This document shows positions 13,218-45,000 of a DNA stretch of 64,000 nucleotides, one piece after another. Position numbers and translations under genes: made by a program. Position 1 is the first letter of the stretch, and each line of letters begins with the position of its first letter. Source of the stretch: Scomber scombrus (Eukaryota; Chordata; Actinopteri; Scombriformes; Scombridae); the NCBI RefSeq assembly GCF_963691925.1, contig NC_084975.1:5365015-5429014 (forward strand). The letters run 5' to 3'. Below the pieces are notes generated by a model. That model ran no database searches, was not told where the DNA came from, and saw nothing but the letters and a program-made list of their open reading frames with translations.

Positions 13218-15146
13218 GCACTGTGAAGGGAAAACAATGAACGTGATGGGTGATGTGAAGATATTAATGTTAAAGCTCATAAATTCTACCTTTAACCCTC
13301 ACATACTGTTCATATTCTGTCTCATAATTAGTCCGTATACACATTCCACATTCATAAATGTAGCAGTCATTAATAAATGTTTGATTAATCCTTAATGATG
13401 CTGTGTATTTTATATATTACAGAGAGAAAAAAAAAGACATTCAGAATCACTATTTTTATGATCCAGGAGAATATTTGATAGAATATGATGAATACAAAAT
13501 GTTTCAATGCTGATTTTTGGATTTTTGTAATAAACTCTGGTCAAATTTTCAATTTACATATAAAAGAAATATTAACTAAATGGGTATCAGTTGCACACAA
13601 ATAAAATAAAAGGATTTAATTTCCATTTTTTGGGATATTTGGGGGTCACATTAGGGAAAAGTCCTCCTAGAAGAAATGTGTATAGAGTGTTTTTACAGCT
13701 CTCAAATGTAAAAGCGGGGGATTAAATGGGTTAAATTTGACCCTGAACAGTATGTAAGGGTTAATTAGCTTTTACATTGAGTGTAAATGAATCAAACACT
13801 AATGCTGACGTGCTTCACAGCTAACAATCACAAGTCTACTCATGCTGTCATTTCATCAGTTATCTGCCTCTTATTTCTTTTGAGTGCTCTAAATCAGAGC
13901 AGATGACTGTTTAAAAGTCATCAGATCGGTTGGAAAGCAGCCAATCAGGCGCTCTTTTTACAGCGCTGTAGTGTCTGCGAAGGGAAAGGCCTGAGGATAC
14001 AGGAGCGTTTCTGTGTCTTTTCTTTCTTCCAAGTTATAATTAGTGTACATGCCCAAAGGAGTTGTATATGTTGGTAGTAACTACAGAGAGAGAAATCATA
14101 GCTTGTGAATGCTGAAGAAAAGTGAAACACAAAGGCTACTAGGAAATAAATGTGGGAAACCTCCCCCGATGATATTTTTTTGTGCTGGTAACATACTGTG
14201 GAGCACGATAAAGGAGGAGAACTGTTTTCTGAAAATGGGCTGTGAAAAATTCTCCCTGTGAAGTGGAAGGAACTTTGGGAAAATGAAGACAACATGATGA
14301 AGCCTGATGCAGAGGATGAACGTGCGTCATCGTTGACCGTCACATAAAAAAAATGGGTGTTGTCCCGGACTACAATGATGTGTGCGGGACAAATTTATCA
14401 AGAAAATAAACAGGAAAAACAGTCGTGTAATGAAGCCGTAGCGTCTAAAGGATGAGGGATAGACGAGGGGAATCGAGGGCGTAATGTGACAAAGGGAGTG
14501 AGATAATAGTCTTTAGATGGGATCACAATGAAATTGTGAGGTGAAAGCAGCTGAGGGCTGATGATGTAGTCACAGGAAGTGCAGAGCGAGATCAATAAAG
14601 ATCTGCTTTGGAACATAATCCTGGCGTTGAGATGTAGTGTGGAGGGATATTTTTCTCTCTCTGTGTGGTTTGGGTTATTTTGAGGCTCGAGCTCTGCAGA
14701 TATCATCCTGCCTTGAGGAAATCTGAGGGACACGTCATTTCCTTTAATTGTCCATGATACAATCATTCTGTTTTTAAAAACAATAACACAAGTGAGTCAC
14801 ATCTTAGTGAAAAGAAAAAAGAAAAAAAAATCCAGTGATAAACAATAACTACTCATGGAAAAAACTAAACATATATTTATAACCACTACACATCTACGAT
14901 ATGTGAAATCACATTCAGGTGAAGCACACACACATTGGCATCTACATCTGCCATAAGCTTTTAAATAGATTATCCCAAATTGGCTTATTGTGCTTATTGT
15001 TTTATACGAGTTCCATGTGCAGATCAACATTTCCCTTCTTTACATGATTAGTGTTAAAATTGAAACAACAGGACAATGCCGAGCAGGCCTGCAAACGTCA
15101 TTAGATCAAAAGAAAATAAAATGGCAATTGATTAAAGAATAAACGC

Positions 15147-15152
15147 TTTAAT
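15147..15152 (-). terminator. candidate proximal poly(A) signal of TMTC3
   Basis: TTTAAT on the plus strand gives the variant hexamer ATTAAA on the minus strand, 100 nt past the stop codon, which would make a very short 3' UTR. Variant signals are common by chance in AT-rich sequence. Confidence 0.25.
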
Positions 15153-15153
15153 T

Positions 15154-15182
15154 TGGGAGGGAGGGGAGGAGAGGGGGGGGGG
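15154..15182. other. G-run with quadruplex potential beside TMTC3 stop codon
   Basis: Plus strand reads GGGAGGGAGGGGAGGAGAGG and continues into a run of G. Four G-tracts of at least three with short loops meet the usual quadruplex pattern. In the TMTC3 transcript (minus strand) the same bases form a C-rich tract about 70 nt after the stop. Confidence 0.7.
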
Positions 15183-15251
15183 AATGCAGTCCTGTCGTGT
15201 AGCATTAGAGAGAGCTCTATAAAAGTAGTCCAGCTATAAATTACAATAATT

Positions 15252-37119
<21,868 letters not shown>

Positions 37120-38096
37120 GGCTAACCAAAGCCGTCATTGATCACTGTGCAGAAAAAACAAAGAGGTTTGAAGTTAAATTGTAGCCTCATACTGTATATT
37201 GATTTCATGAATGGGCTGACTTATTGACTCAGTTTTTTTTTTTAAACAACAATCAATTAATAAACATGTCATTCATTCTTTAAAAGTACTTAGCAGGCTG
37301 TTTTGTCCTCATATGTGAGTTTTTAAATCATTATTTAACAACTCCTCTTTAAAAGTGGGTGATAATGTGATGATGAAATTAGAGCTGGCAATGATTTTCA
37401 TTCCATAATAACGCCCTACAAATAACCTGCCACCTTGTTTCATGGGTTTGGGCTATTAGCACTGGCCTCAATATTAGGTAACATCTATATAATCTGGCCG
37501 CAGCCATTCAACACGTTAAATTACGGGTAAATATACTGGCTGACATGCTTAAAAAACCCAATGGTCTAGCAAACCAGTACAAAAATAACAGCTGGCTGTA
37601 GAGAGCAAAAGCTATGAATGAGGTATTTTAGCATCAATCTAGAGCCACTGCTAGCTAATATAAGTGCTTAAATAGCTGTATAATAGTGGTTGTGGTTGAT
37701 ACAGCTAAATCCCGGTGATGTAAAAGTATAAACACCTTCAAAACAGCATGTTATAACAATATCAGACTGTGGCTGCTGCACCTCAACGTTAGCTAAATGG
37801 CAAAAGCTAAGTAGTTAATTTCGCAGCTAATGCTAACAGGCTTGACACTATACTCTTTACCCAACATTAAGGTGGACGCCTTAGATGTACGTTTAGATTC
37901 TTTATTGAATTTCCTACCTACCGTGACCCTAACAAATCAGACGGTGACTTGCAGATGTGGTGATATCAAAAACTTTGGAGTGGTAAAAAACACAAAGGGA
38001 GTACTAGTACACAATTCAGAAAACGGCATCCCACTTTGTGCAAGCTAGGTTGGTTTTTTCTTTTTCTTTTTTGTCTTTGAACGCATCATCGCTATT

Positions 38097-38104
38097 ACTT
38101 CCGG
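38097..38104 (-). promoter_or_regulatory. ETS/GABP-type motif
   Basis: ACTTCCGG on plus (CCGGAAGT on minus), followed by GCGCAGAGGTGACCGCGC, the most CpG-rich patch in the intergenic region. It is a plausible core promoter for TMTC3; assigned by motif only. Confidence 0.5.
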
Positions 38105-38338
38105 CGCAGAGGTGACCGCGCAAGTTAAACACTTTAGCTTTAGCCTGCGTCGGAGTTTTTGACTTTTTTAAAGACAAACTAAAGCGTTTAAGGACCAGTA
38201 TCAAGCTTTAATATAAGTACTATACGATACATTTATATCCACACCTCCTAGATATATTGGTAAAATTAGCACAGTTTAACGTAAGCCCGTTTATTTTCTT
38301 GCGGACTATCTCAATCAGTAGTTACGTTAACTGTCGCC

Positions 38339-38353
38339 GTTGTCAATGGTAAC
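38339..38353 (+). promoter_or_regulatory. RFX X-box-like site, copy 1 proximal
   Basis: GTTGTC-AAT-GGTAAC. The right half matches the X-box half-site RGYAAC fully; the left half has one mismatch to GTNRCC. The spacer is 3 nt. RFX factors drive ciliary genes through such sites. Confidence 0.6.
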
Positions 38354-38370
38354 CGAGCAGCCTAAGCATC

Positions 38371-38383
38371 ATATCCTGGCAAC
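38371..38383 (+). promoter_or_regulatory. RFX half-site-like motif, copy 1
   Basis: ATATCC-T-GGCAAC: perfect right half, degraded left half (two mismatches). It lies 32 bp after the first site, start to start. Confidence 0.4.
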
Positions 38384-38633
38384 CAAAACGTAACTGTCAT
38401 TTATAGCTTGTTTGTACCGTTATCCTATGGTTTCCATTTAGCATGCATATATATTTAATCGACCTGTCTTTACTGAGCGTGGTTTGGTTGGACATTAGCT
38501 CATGTTATGAACCACCACAGCAGCTAGGAAATTAATGAAAACAAATGCTTGGTCACTGAATTTCTTCAGTAAGCCGTTTATTTTCTTGCGTACTATCTTA
38601 ATCAGTTCTTCTAACGTTACGTTAACCTGCGCC

Positions 38634-38648
38634 GTTGTCAATGGTAAC
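38634..38648 (+). promoter_or_regulatory. RFX X-box-like site, copy 2
   Basis: GTTGTC-AAT-GGTAAC, identical to the site in copy 1 and 317 bp upstream of the CEP290 ATG. Confidence 0.6.
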
Positions 38649-38665
38649 CAAGCAGCCTAAGCATC

Positions 38666-38678
38666 GTATCCTGGCAAC
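38666..38678 (+). promoter_or_regulatory. second RFX X-box-like site, copy 2
   Basis: GTATCC-T-GGCAAC: perfect right half, one mismatch in the left half, 1-nt spacer. Again 32 bp after its partner, the same spacing as in copy 1. Confidence 0.5.
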
Positions 38679-38964
38679 CATAAAGAAGCTGCTAACGTAA
38701 CTGTCTTTTTTAGCTTGTTTCTAACGTTATCCTATGGTTTCCATTTAGCATTAATATATATTTAATCGACCTGTCTTTACTGAGCGTGGTTTAGTTGAAC
38801 GTTAGCTCACATATGAACCGCCACAGCTAATTTTTGAGAAGCATAATGATATTTGTTTTAGCCATAGCTTCTATCTCTAAAATGAGGTAACAAGCTAACA
38901 CTAACATAAGGCAAATTCAGTTGTATTACTTCAGCTTGGTAAAAAGAAAAATCTTCACAAACAA

Positions 38965-39078
38965 ATGCCCAAGATGCCTGCTGCTCTTGAGTGGGATAAA
39001 GTTAGGAGAATTGATGCAGCGACCCTGCACGAATGTGAAAAAGAGAAAGTGGACGAGGTCTTCACCATGCTCGCTTTG
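38965..39078 (+). other. CEP290 coding exon 1
   Basis: Residues 1-38, MPKMPAALEWDKVRRIDAAT onwards. A second ATG at 38974 has A at -3 and aligns better with the human start (MPPNINWKEIMKV); the first has C at -3. Donor TTG|GTAATT. Confidence 0.88.
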
Positions 39079-42000
39079 GTAATTGTCCCACAATATCTTA
39101 CACCTCCAGTTTTAATTAACATACGCCACACATTCTCCATCCACTCACCCATCCATCAGCTATTCTACTATTGTTTTAAAAAGACAAGTTGTATCCCTAC
39201 TAGTGCTGGCTATTCTATGCCATTTGCCATGACTACGGCTATTTATACAAAGCAGACTCTCCTACTGATCTGAGATTATTGTTCAGGGTATTACATATCC
39301 CTGCTCACTGGCTTTTGTCAGCTAAATGAATGTACTCATCAGGTTGTTTTGCTTTGTCTGCCCCTAAGCTTGCACATGTGATTCAGTAAGTCTATATAAA
39401 GTGTATATATTTGTTATGTATCAGATCATTGTTGTTGCAGACTTGAATGAGTATAATATCATGTTTTCCATGCAGACGGAAGAATGGGAGGTGAAGGATA
39501 AAGCGCCAGAGAACATTATTCACATCTTAAGAGTGTTTCAAGCCCTTTTGAAGGTGTAGTGTCTTGTTACTGTTGTATCCTGATCTCTACCATGCACATC
39601 TATCAACAGCCCTCTTTGCATGAGTTTGTCATTGTAGACGCAATTGTCTTCTCCTCCTCTTCCCTGTTAGATGAAGGATCGGGAACTTGTTCTTGCTTTT
39701 GACTTCATAGATGGCGTCGGTGTAAAGCATGCTAGAACTGGTTAGTACACAGATCATGTTCAGTAATCAAAATATTTTTAATTTCTTATGCATTTTTCTA
39801 ACAAACAGCACCATTTAAATAATTGATTATGACTTCTGTAGAAAAGGAACTTCTCACCAAGGTGTCCAGACTGGAACAAGAGCGCAAGGTAAGGCTTTTC
39901 TCTATTTGTCTGTTTATCTATGCATCTATTTTTCTGCATACTTACATACTGTGTTTAACATACTGTACATTTCTTCCTGAGCAATTGATTTGTTCTTTTT
40001 TTTTATTCTCGGGAAGAATTCCAGTACAGATATTAAAGTAAAAGACTGCACTGATATGTTTGACTTGAAATGACCCTTCATGCCCCTTTACTTCCGGCAA
40101 CAGTGCCAAATCCTTTAGCCAATCATAGAGTGTATCCCTGGCTGCAGAGGGATTGGTTGTGCTGACTGTGACTGAAAGACAACACCTAAGAGGATTATAG
40201 CTAATTCCTTGCATGCTCACAGCCATAACAGTTTTCAAGTTAATTATAATTATTTTAAATTTAGAAGATTTGGATGTAATAAGAACTTTCACCACCATTT
40301 GCTTTGGGAAGACGTAGGTAATCTTTTTTTGTTTTGTTTAAGTGTCATGCATTTATCACTGTTGTAAACATTAAGAAGATTGTAGGCTAAGAGGTTTCTT
40401 TCTTGGTGGGGGTTGTTTGGGTGTTTGTTTGTCTTGCGTCCGGTCCATACGGCTCAGCACGCCGGCACAGGGCCAGACAACCGCTTCCTGAGAGATGAGA
40501 TTCGGCAGCTCGAGACCCAACTAGAGCAGAGGGAGAAGGAGGTGACCCAGATTAAGAAAGAAATGGGCAAGGAAAAGAAAAGCAATGAGGAGGTATGACC
40601 ACATTACCCACAATTCCAATGTTTAGCACAGCACTGTGAATTCTGTATGTAGTCCTTGGATGACCTATACATATTGGTTTATGAGTTAATCTACATTAGG
40701 CCTCATGTAAAAACACTTTAGTATTCTTATACTAAATCTCTCTTACTTTTTTTTCTGTGCAAGTTGCTTGAAGCAGACGAAAACATGGTATATTTAGTAG
40801 TGTCACTGTCAGCAGTTGTATTCGAGGACTCTGGCGGTTTTCCAAACTACAAATGTAACAGATGTGTGTTAGGCATTTAATGTGGTTAAATTCTCACTGA
40901 GTTCCTGCATATTCTTCTTTCCCTTTTTTTGTTTTCCCAGTTGACTGTGAGAGCAGAGGAGGCCGAGGATGAGGTCAAGAAGCTGAAAAGAGAGGTATGT
41001 GGTAGCAGGCATTCCATCAAACACATTACTTCACCCTCAGTCAGTAAACAATATAAACCATCTACATTTTAAACATGCTATCATTTACTCATATGTATGT
41101 TTTCTTGAAATTTCATCATCTCTTTTCATCTTTTTTCTGCTCCATTCGCATAGATAAAAAAACTTAAGAAGACGGTAAGATGTATAGGTTGTGTAGTTGA
41201 GTAAATATTTGACTTTAGTTATTTAAAATAGGTATGATAGTGCTTGTAGTTGAATAAAGGTACAAGTGAGCCTGACGATACACAGTACACACATCTAAGA
41301 TTTCTTGTAGCGATGGTCTTGATAGTCCATGAATGGTACTGGACATGTATTATTAATTTTGTTACAAATCTGTACTGCTGGATCATTTTACGTATGGTGA
41401 GTATATGGGTGTTGAGTCCAAAAACACGTGTGACTCCCCTGACAAAGGCTAGTCAAATTACAAAAGGTTGTATAGTTAGTCAGAGAGACTGTAGATATAG
41501 ATTGATAAATTGTCCAAGCTCATATTGACTTGCTGCAACCATATCTGCATCAATGTATGTCAGCTGATTAGCAACAAGGAAGTGCAACACAAAAATGCCA
41601 AACTAAGGTTTGAGGTCATTAATAAACAGTGTAATCATTCATAATTTAACATCCTGTATTTGTATCCTGTATCAGTGACAGGTTGAAAATGGGAAAAAAC
41701 ATTAAGATAGCATAGATAAGATAAAGTCCAGTGCGTAGGTACGGGAGGAATTGGCAACAGATAACTAATAGGTCAAATTTAGGGATTCTAAAGTATAAAC
41801 AGTATTCAATTCTAGACCAGTGTGCATTAAAAAGAAATTATGTACAAGACAAACAGTGTAGTTTATTGGTGTTTCAGTTTAAAATGGTAGATTTTGTAGC
41901 AGTTAAGAGAGTATATAGAGAGTATATTGAAATATGTAAATATAAATAAAATAGAATCCAAGCTATTATGTAAAAGCTATTGGCTTGTGTGGAAGTGTGA

Positions 42001-45000
42001 TCTTTTGTTGATGAAACAGGCAAAGAGCAATTTTTACCAGCCTAGTTTGCACATTGACGGGTCATTTTTTACTTTTCTCTTTCTATTTTCTACTCAACGT
42101 GTCTGTGCATACAATGAACATATGTAAAACTTTAACTAACAGTTACTTTCATGATCAATTCCTGATTGACTGAGGAATCATTTGGCCTGTAAAATGTCAG
42201 AAAATATATATTTTTAAAAGCCCATCACAAGTTCCTTTCATTTCCCTTTTATAAGTCTTTAAAATTGCTTGGTTTTATTGAACTGAAGATATTCAGTTTA
42301 TTATTATATGAGACTCAGGAAATCCTTACATTTCAGAGGTCGGAATCAGGGTTTTTCGTGTTTCTGCTTGAAAAAGATGATTTAAAGAATTATAAAATTA
42401 TTAAAATGTGTCTGTCAACTAATTCTTTCAGCTTCAAACCCTAGACACATTTAGTTGTTTTATCAAATGTTGTGTGTGTAGATTTGTGTATATTGTATAA
42501 TCACACTACATTGGATCCAACACCTCTTCTGAGACTAAGTATGTCCTTCCTGTACCTCGTCAGAATGAGCAGCTCCAGCAGGATGTGGACTTTTATCGTG
42601 GGGAGTTGGACCAGAATCAGCCGGGCCCCTCCAGAGACGAGAATGCTGAGACCCAGAGGAAGCTCAACTTGGCTAATCGCCAGCTCTACCAGTGTTTGGA
42701 AGACCTGCAGGTACAATTTATTGAACTATTAGTCTACTAAACCAGCTGCTGAGTGAGGTAACAGATCATTATTTGTAAAGCATGGCAATAATACCATTAT
42801 TTAGAGAAATATAGAACCACCAAATGTGTGCACTGCAGAAAACGTGAAATATCAGTGTTGTTTTCAGTTAACTAGTCATTTACTATAATTTAATTACTGC
42901 TTAGCGATCAGAGGATGAAATAGTATACCTGAAGACACAGAACGAGCAGATGCAGAAAAGTCTGGAGGAGTCGGTGAAGGAGATGGAGAAGATGACAGAC
43001 GAGTACAACAAGATGAAAATTGTGGTGCAGCAGACTGACTCCATCATGGACCAACTCAGGAAAGAGAGGGATCATGCAAAGCTGCAAGTAAAGACCCTGC
43101 TGAATTAACTACTACTCCCCATTATTTTTGTCACAGAAGTTCCGTTTTATTCTGTTACGTAAATCTGTGGTTTGCTTGTAAAGTATATTTCATGCTGGGA
43201 TTAGTTGCCTGACATTACTGATACCACATATAAGAAGTGGGTTATTATTGTGCAGTGTGAAAGCTGTTATAGTCTTTTACTACTAGACAGTGATGTATGC
43301 AAGATTCTGAATCATGACTCTCTGTGTGTGTGTGTGTGCGTGCGTGTGCGTGTTTCATGTGCAGGTCAGAGAGTTAACAGATAAGATTCATAACATGACA
43401 GAACAAGATGACCCGATTATGGCTGCGGTCAATGCTAAAGTCGAAGAGTGGAAGGTAAGTGTTAATCAAATGTCATATTTACAACTTTCAACGAAGGGCC
43501 TCTTCTTTTTTCCCCTTTACACAATATGTACTTACAAGTACTTTTTAACTCTAACAAATATTGAAAAGTTGTTCTAATATTTTGTCCACTCCATTAACCT
43601 ACATGAAAGAGGGCAAAATATTTGAACTGTGTTTCAATATTGTGCACTCCAGTACACCACAACCACCCACCATGTCCTCAGTACTAAATATAAAGTAGAA
43701 TTATCATCTTTCTGAAATTGTCAACAGAAACCGAAAATGTACAAGCTTTGTATAAGCTCCATTTGTAGCAGCGCTGTTGCACAGGTGTTTCTAATAAAGT
43801 GGGCAGCGAGTATATAAATCATGAACCTTTTTATGAACGCAGAAACGTTACCTACCTTTGGATCAGAGGAACCAGGGTCTACGTTTAGTTTCCCAAAGAG
43901 TCTGTTCTCTTGGGTTGGACTTTAGGAATGCTGAGGAACTATTTAGGGGGATTTGCTCCACCACTTTTCACTGATTATTCAAACACAAGCCTCAAGGCTG
44001 TTACAACTTGTGAACAGCATTCATTCACAGAGAAGGCAAACTGTAGGGGTGGAAATTTCTTGTTATATTTTAGTAACTGACATTAAAAAAAGTTATGTAG
44101 TCAATTTACCCACAAGTGTAAAGCAATGCTGAGATAAATACAGTGTGCAAATGAGAGAAAGAGAAAGACAATTGTATCAATGCAGTGACATATTAAAACA
44201 GAAATGAATAAGCATAAAACACCTCTGCATGCCTCATTTACAATATCAGTTCAAACATCACAGTCATGTGTAACAGTCAGACAGTAAAATAAAAAGGCCA
44301 GGACTGTGTCTCTGTGGCTATGTGTTGTGAAATAAAGCTGAAAACAGGCTAGTTTTCATAAATATCAGAAGTGCTAATAGGGGAACGCAATAGAAAAACT
44401 TTAAATCTTTTCTTTACTCCCTGGTGCTCCTTTAACGTCTGGGACTTAGTTATGTGAATGCGTACATGTTTGTGTATGCTTCTTTACAAAAGTCAGTGAA
44501 TTGTTGACTTTTCTACAGCACTGTGATGATGTTTCCCACCATGCTGACACAATTGTTTGTTCACATTTAGAGAGTGCTCTCCGGGAAGGATGATGAAATT
44601 TCAGTGTACCAGCAGATGATCCGCGAGCTGAGAGAAAAGCTGCGTTCAGCCCAGTTGGACTTGGATAAAAGCAACATTATTGCCTTGCAACAGGTCTGTC
44701 CCAGCACAAATATCTCTCTGATTGCTTATCTCCTGCTGCTGCGGTGTACTGAATGTTGGTCATTATGCTTTATTATGATTAGGCACAGTGCCTGGACATT
44801 TTTTTATGAGAAAAAACTTAGAAACATTGCCTCTTTATCTCAGGATCTTCTTGTAGAAAGATGATATAGTCAACTTGGAATATCTTGCAGCATACATTTT
44901 TTATTAATGGAAAAAAAAAATGATGTATTGGATTTATTATAACTTGGAGTTGCTTTAACATTAAATTGATATGTATACCACTCGTGTTTTCTCAAAGGAA

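Larger units (their letters stand above)
1..15146. other. 3' flank of TMTC3, no gene recognised
   Basis: No open frame here resembles a known protein or has exon-like structure. The longest frames (about 60-130 codons) are AT-rich or repeat-derived. In mammals KITLG lies on this side of TMTC3, but I could not recognise any KITLG exon, so it probably lies beyond base 1. Recognisable content is limited to the repeats listed separately (SINE copies, minisatellite, microsatellites, MITE-like and hAT-like fragments). The parts between them (about 1-1357, 1553-3912, 7181-8840, 9736-12790 and 12820-15146) show nothing I can support beyond AT-rich unique-looking sequence. Confidence 0.6.
38281..38526 (+). 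repeat. promoter tandem duplication, copy 1
   Basis: Starts GTAAGCCCGTTTATTTTCTT and ends ACCACCACAGCAGCTA. It shares with copy 2, in order: CCGTTGTCAATGGTAACC, AGCAGCCTAAGCATC, TATCCTGGCAACCA, CCTATGGTTTCCATTTAGCA and CGACCTGTCTTTACTGAGCG. Confidence 0.93.
38569..38829 (+). repeat. promoter tandem duplication, copy 2
   Basis: Starts GTAAGCCGTTTATTTTCTTG and ends ACCGCCACAGCTAA, about 290-300 bp after copy 1. It carries small insertions relative to copy 1, such as AAGAAGCTGC around 38682. Confidence 0.93.
37145..38964. promoter_or_regulatory. shared TMTC3/CEP290 divergent promoter region
   Basis: The start codons are 1,845 bp apart and diverge. The region has no coding frame. The TMTC3 side carries an ETS-type site near 38100; the CEP290 side carries a duplicated X-box module (38281-38526 and 38569-38829). 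A non-coding first exon of TMTC3 must lie here because a UTR acceptor is visible at 37145. Transcription starts cannot be placed from sequence alone. Confidence 0.75.

Noticed and set aside
13945..14343. 132-codon minus-strand frame near the TMTC3 3' side
   Set aside because: No homologue recognised and no splice link to TMTC3, whose stop is upstream at 15252; probably 3' UTR or flank.
1..15000. Search for KITLG exons expected from mammalian gene order
   Set aside because: No frame resembled stem cell factor; the gene may lie outside the window.
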